The position numbers and the translations under genes were made by a program. From NCBI GenBank assembly GCA_002427995.1, contig DIZV01000054.1, positions 1-7,122 of the forward strand: a DNA stretch of 7,122 nucleotides, read 5' to 3'. The notes beneath the pieces are model-generated. The model made no database searches, had not been told where the DNA came from, and saw nothing but the letters and a program-made list of their open reading frames with translations. The DNA comes from Chloroflexi bacterium UBA6019. Lineage in GTDB: Bacteria > Chloroflexota > Dormibacteria > Dormibacterales > Dormibacteraceae. Positions 6,124 to 7,122 of the stretch are shown here, one piece after another. The first letter of the stretch is position 1. Each line of letters starts with the position of its first letter.

Positions 6124-6945
6124 CTAGAAGCGCACGCCGGCGGCGGCGGTCCGGCGCTGCGCCGCCAGGAGCACGGGAGGCGGCGGCAGCAGGCGCGCCG
6201 AGAGCTTGGCGCCCGCCGCGACCAGCGGCCGCAGGGCCGACTCGGCCGCCGAGTTGCGGCGAATGCCGTAGAGCTCCACCGCGTGTTCCGGCAGCAGCGA
6301 CACCGCGCATTGCCCGAGCGCCCACCAGCCGGGCCGGCGGTGGGGCGGCAGGGGTGGGTTGAGGACGGTGTCGAGCGCCTCCATCGCGGTCTGGGTCCGC
6401 TGCAGGATCGGCCGCTGCCCCTCGATGAAGCGATGGTTGGCGGCCCAGCTGGCGGGGACGTCGTCCGGGCGCAGTCCGACCAGCTCGGCCTGCCGCACCA
6501 TCTCGGCGCAGTAGCCGTCCTTCACCGCCACGCCCAGCGGCCGGACGAAGCGCTCGTAGGAGAGCACGAAGGACTCCACCAGCGTCGTGTGGATCCAGAG
6601 CAGGAGGATCGGGTCGTCGGCCGCGTAGGGCAGGCCGGTGACGCGATCCACACCGTGGATCGGGCGGTGGATCGCGCGCACCCGGCGGCCCAGAGCGCGC
6701 GCCTCCTCGTTCGTCCCGAAGACGGTCGTCATGACGTAGTTGGAGGTGCGGTTGAAGCGTCCCCAGACGTCGTTCTTGTAATCGCTGTGCTGCTCGACGG
6801 CGGCGATCGCGAGCGGGTGCAGCGCCTGGACCATCAGCGCCCGCAGGCCGCCGATGAGAAGGCCCGGCTCCCGGTGCAGCCGCCAGGCGATGGAACCGGG
6901 TCCGAAAAGACCGAGGTCGACCGCACTTTCGACCGAGCTGACCAT
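6124..6945 (-). CDS. DUF2236 / MpaB-family oxygenase
   Basis: This 273-residue protein belongs to the DUF2236 family, which includes the MpaB oxygenase and is related to latex-clearing haem proteins. The diagnostic N-terminal half is present: GPGSIAWRLHREPGLLIGG, then MVQALHPLAIAAVEQHSDY (His43, His53), WGRFNRTSNYVMTTVFG, and RAIHRPIHGVD (His93, His97). Next come YAADDPILLLWIHTTLVESF (His119) and a charged stretch around the helix containing YERFVRPLG. Several of these His and Arg residues are family-conserved; which one binds haem cannot be settled here. No signal peptide is seen. The ATG at 6945 is used; no good ribosome site precedes it. It starts 10 bp after the stop of the molybdopterin-subunit gene, suggesting co-transcription, and its 3' end converges on the transporter with 12 bp between stops. 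The reaction and substrate are unknown. Confidence 0.9.
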   Translation of the reverse strand: MVSSVESAVDLGLFGPGSIAWRLHREPGLLIGGLRALMVQALHPLAIAAVEQHSDYKNDVWGRFNRTSNYVMTTVFGTNEEARALGRRVRAIHRPIHGVDRVTGLPYAADDPILLLWIHTTLVESFVLSYERFVRPLGVAVKDGYCAEMVRQAELVGLRPDDVPASWAANHRFIEGQRPILQRTQTAMEALDTVLNPPLPPHRRPGWWALGQCAVSLLPEHAVELYGIRRNSAAESALRPLVAAGAKLSARLLPPPPVLLAAQRRTAAAGVRF

Positions 6946-6955
6946 CGAGAAGAGT

Positions 6956-7122
6956 CTAGGAGCGACGCTTCCCGCTGGTCGGCGCCGAACCCGGCGCGAT
7001 CTCCCATTCCGGCTCCAGCTCGACGAGCCCCGCCAGCTCGTCGGGGCTGACCGGCAGCCGGCCGAGCCGGTGCCCGGTGGCCGCGCGCAGGGCCGCCGCG
7101 ATCGCCGCCGGCGAGGAGATCA
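6956..7122 (-). CDS. C-terminal end of a xanthine-dehydrogenase-type molybdopterin-binding subunit (partial)
   Basis: Only the last 54 complete codons lie in the window; the gene enters from the right edge. The visible sequence begins ISSPAAIAAALRAATGHR and continues LGRLPVSPDELAGLVELEP before a polar tail ending KRRS and a TAG stop. The SP-A-AIAAA-ATG-R-LPVSP pattern is characteristic of the C-terminus of large subunits in the xanthine dehydrogenase / CO dehydrogenase / aldehyde oxidase family. These bind the molybdenum cofactor and hydroxylate a substrate carbon. The active-site residues are outside the window, so substrate type cannot be judged. It is followed after 10 bp by the DUF2236 oxygenase on the same strand. 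Confidence 0.75.
   Translation of the reverse strand, partial: ISSPAAIAAALRAATGHRLGRLPVSPDELAGLVELEPEWEIAPGSAPTSGKRRS

Noticed and set aside
4851..6362. A 503-codon plus-strand open frame over the transporter
   Set aside because: It is a shadow in another frame of the transporter; extremely Arg/Pro/Ala-rich with no membrane helices or motifs.

Overview
The window is about 70% GC, with strong third-position G/C and frequent non-ATG starts (GTG, TTG, and apparently CTG). It comes from a high-GC bacterium with a Tad/Flp-pilus type locus. The gene content (CpaB-like SAF protein, degenerate CpaE-like P-loop protein, CpaF; DUF2236/MpaB-type oxygenase; xanthine-dehydrogenase-type subunit; ACS-type acyl-CoA ligase) fits Actinomycetota or a related high-GC terrabacterial lineage such as Dormibacterota or Chloroflexota. 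The phylum is an inference and cannot be fixed from this window. I see no rRNA, tRNA, CRISPR array, insertion sequence or prophage gene.

Left block (1-2271, minus strand): a compact pilus-assembly operon read right to left. A membrane-anchored SAF-domain protein (CpaB/RcpC-like) is followed by a MinD/ParA-fold CpaE-like protein with a broken Walker A motif, then by the CpaF/TadA motor ATPase, which runs off the left edge. Successive genes overlap by four bases (TTGA, GTGA), so translation is probably coupled. The platform genes (tadB/tadC-like) would be expected just beyond position 1.

Divergent control region (2272-2372): about 100 bp between the pilus operon and the rightward genes. It contains an AT-rich island unusual for this DNA, a 9-bp direct repeat 34 bp apart, and an interrupted palindrome. 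It is the best candidate for a shared promoter/operator.

Central block (2373-6111, plus strand): an unrecognised 199-residue helical protein, an ACS-family AMP-forming acyl-CoA ligase and a CynX/NimT-like MFS transporter, closely spaced and probably one operon. A plausible but unproven reading is uptake of a small carboxylate by the transporter and activation to its CoA thioester by the ligase. The transporter has no ATG, GTG or TTG start before its first membrane helix. Its reading frame fits best with a CTG codon overlapping the ligase stop.

Right block (6124-7122, minus strand): a DUF2236/MpaB-family oxygenase follows, after 10 bp, the C-terminal end of a xanthine-dehydrogenase-type molybdopterin subunit entering from the right edge. 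This pair converges on the transporter with only 12 bp between stops.

Overall the region looks like ordinary chromosomal gene content. I do not see convincing evidence of a new biological system. The points worth a second look are the rare start codon, the degenerate ATPase, the AT-rich divergent regulatory region, the ligase's altered acyl-pocket and lysine-motif residues, and the oxygenase/molybdoenzyme pairing.
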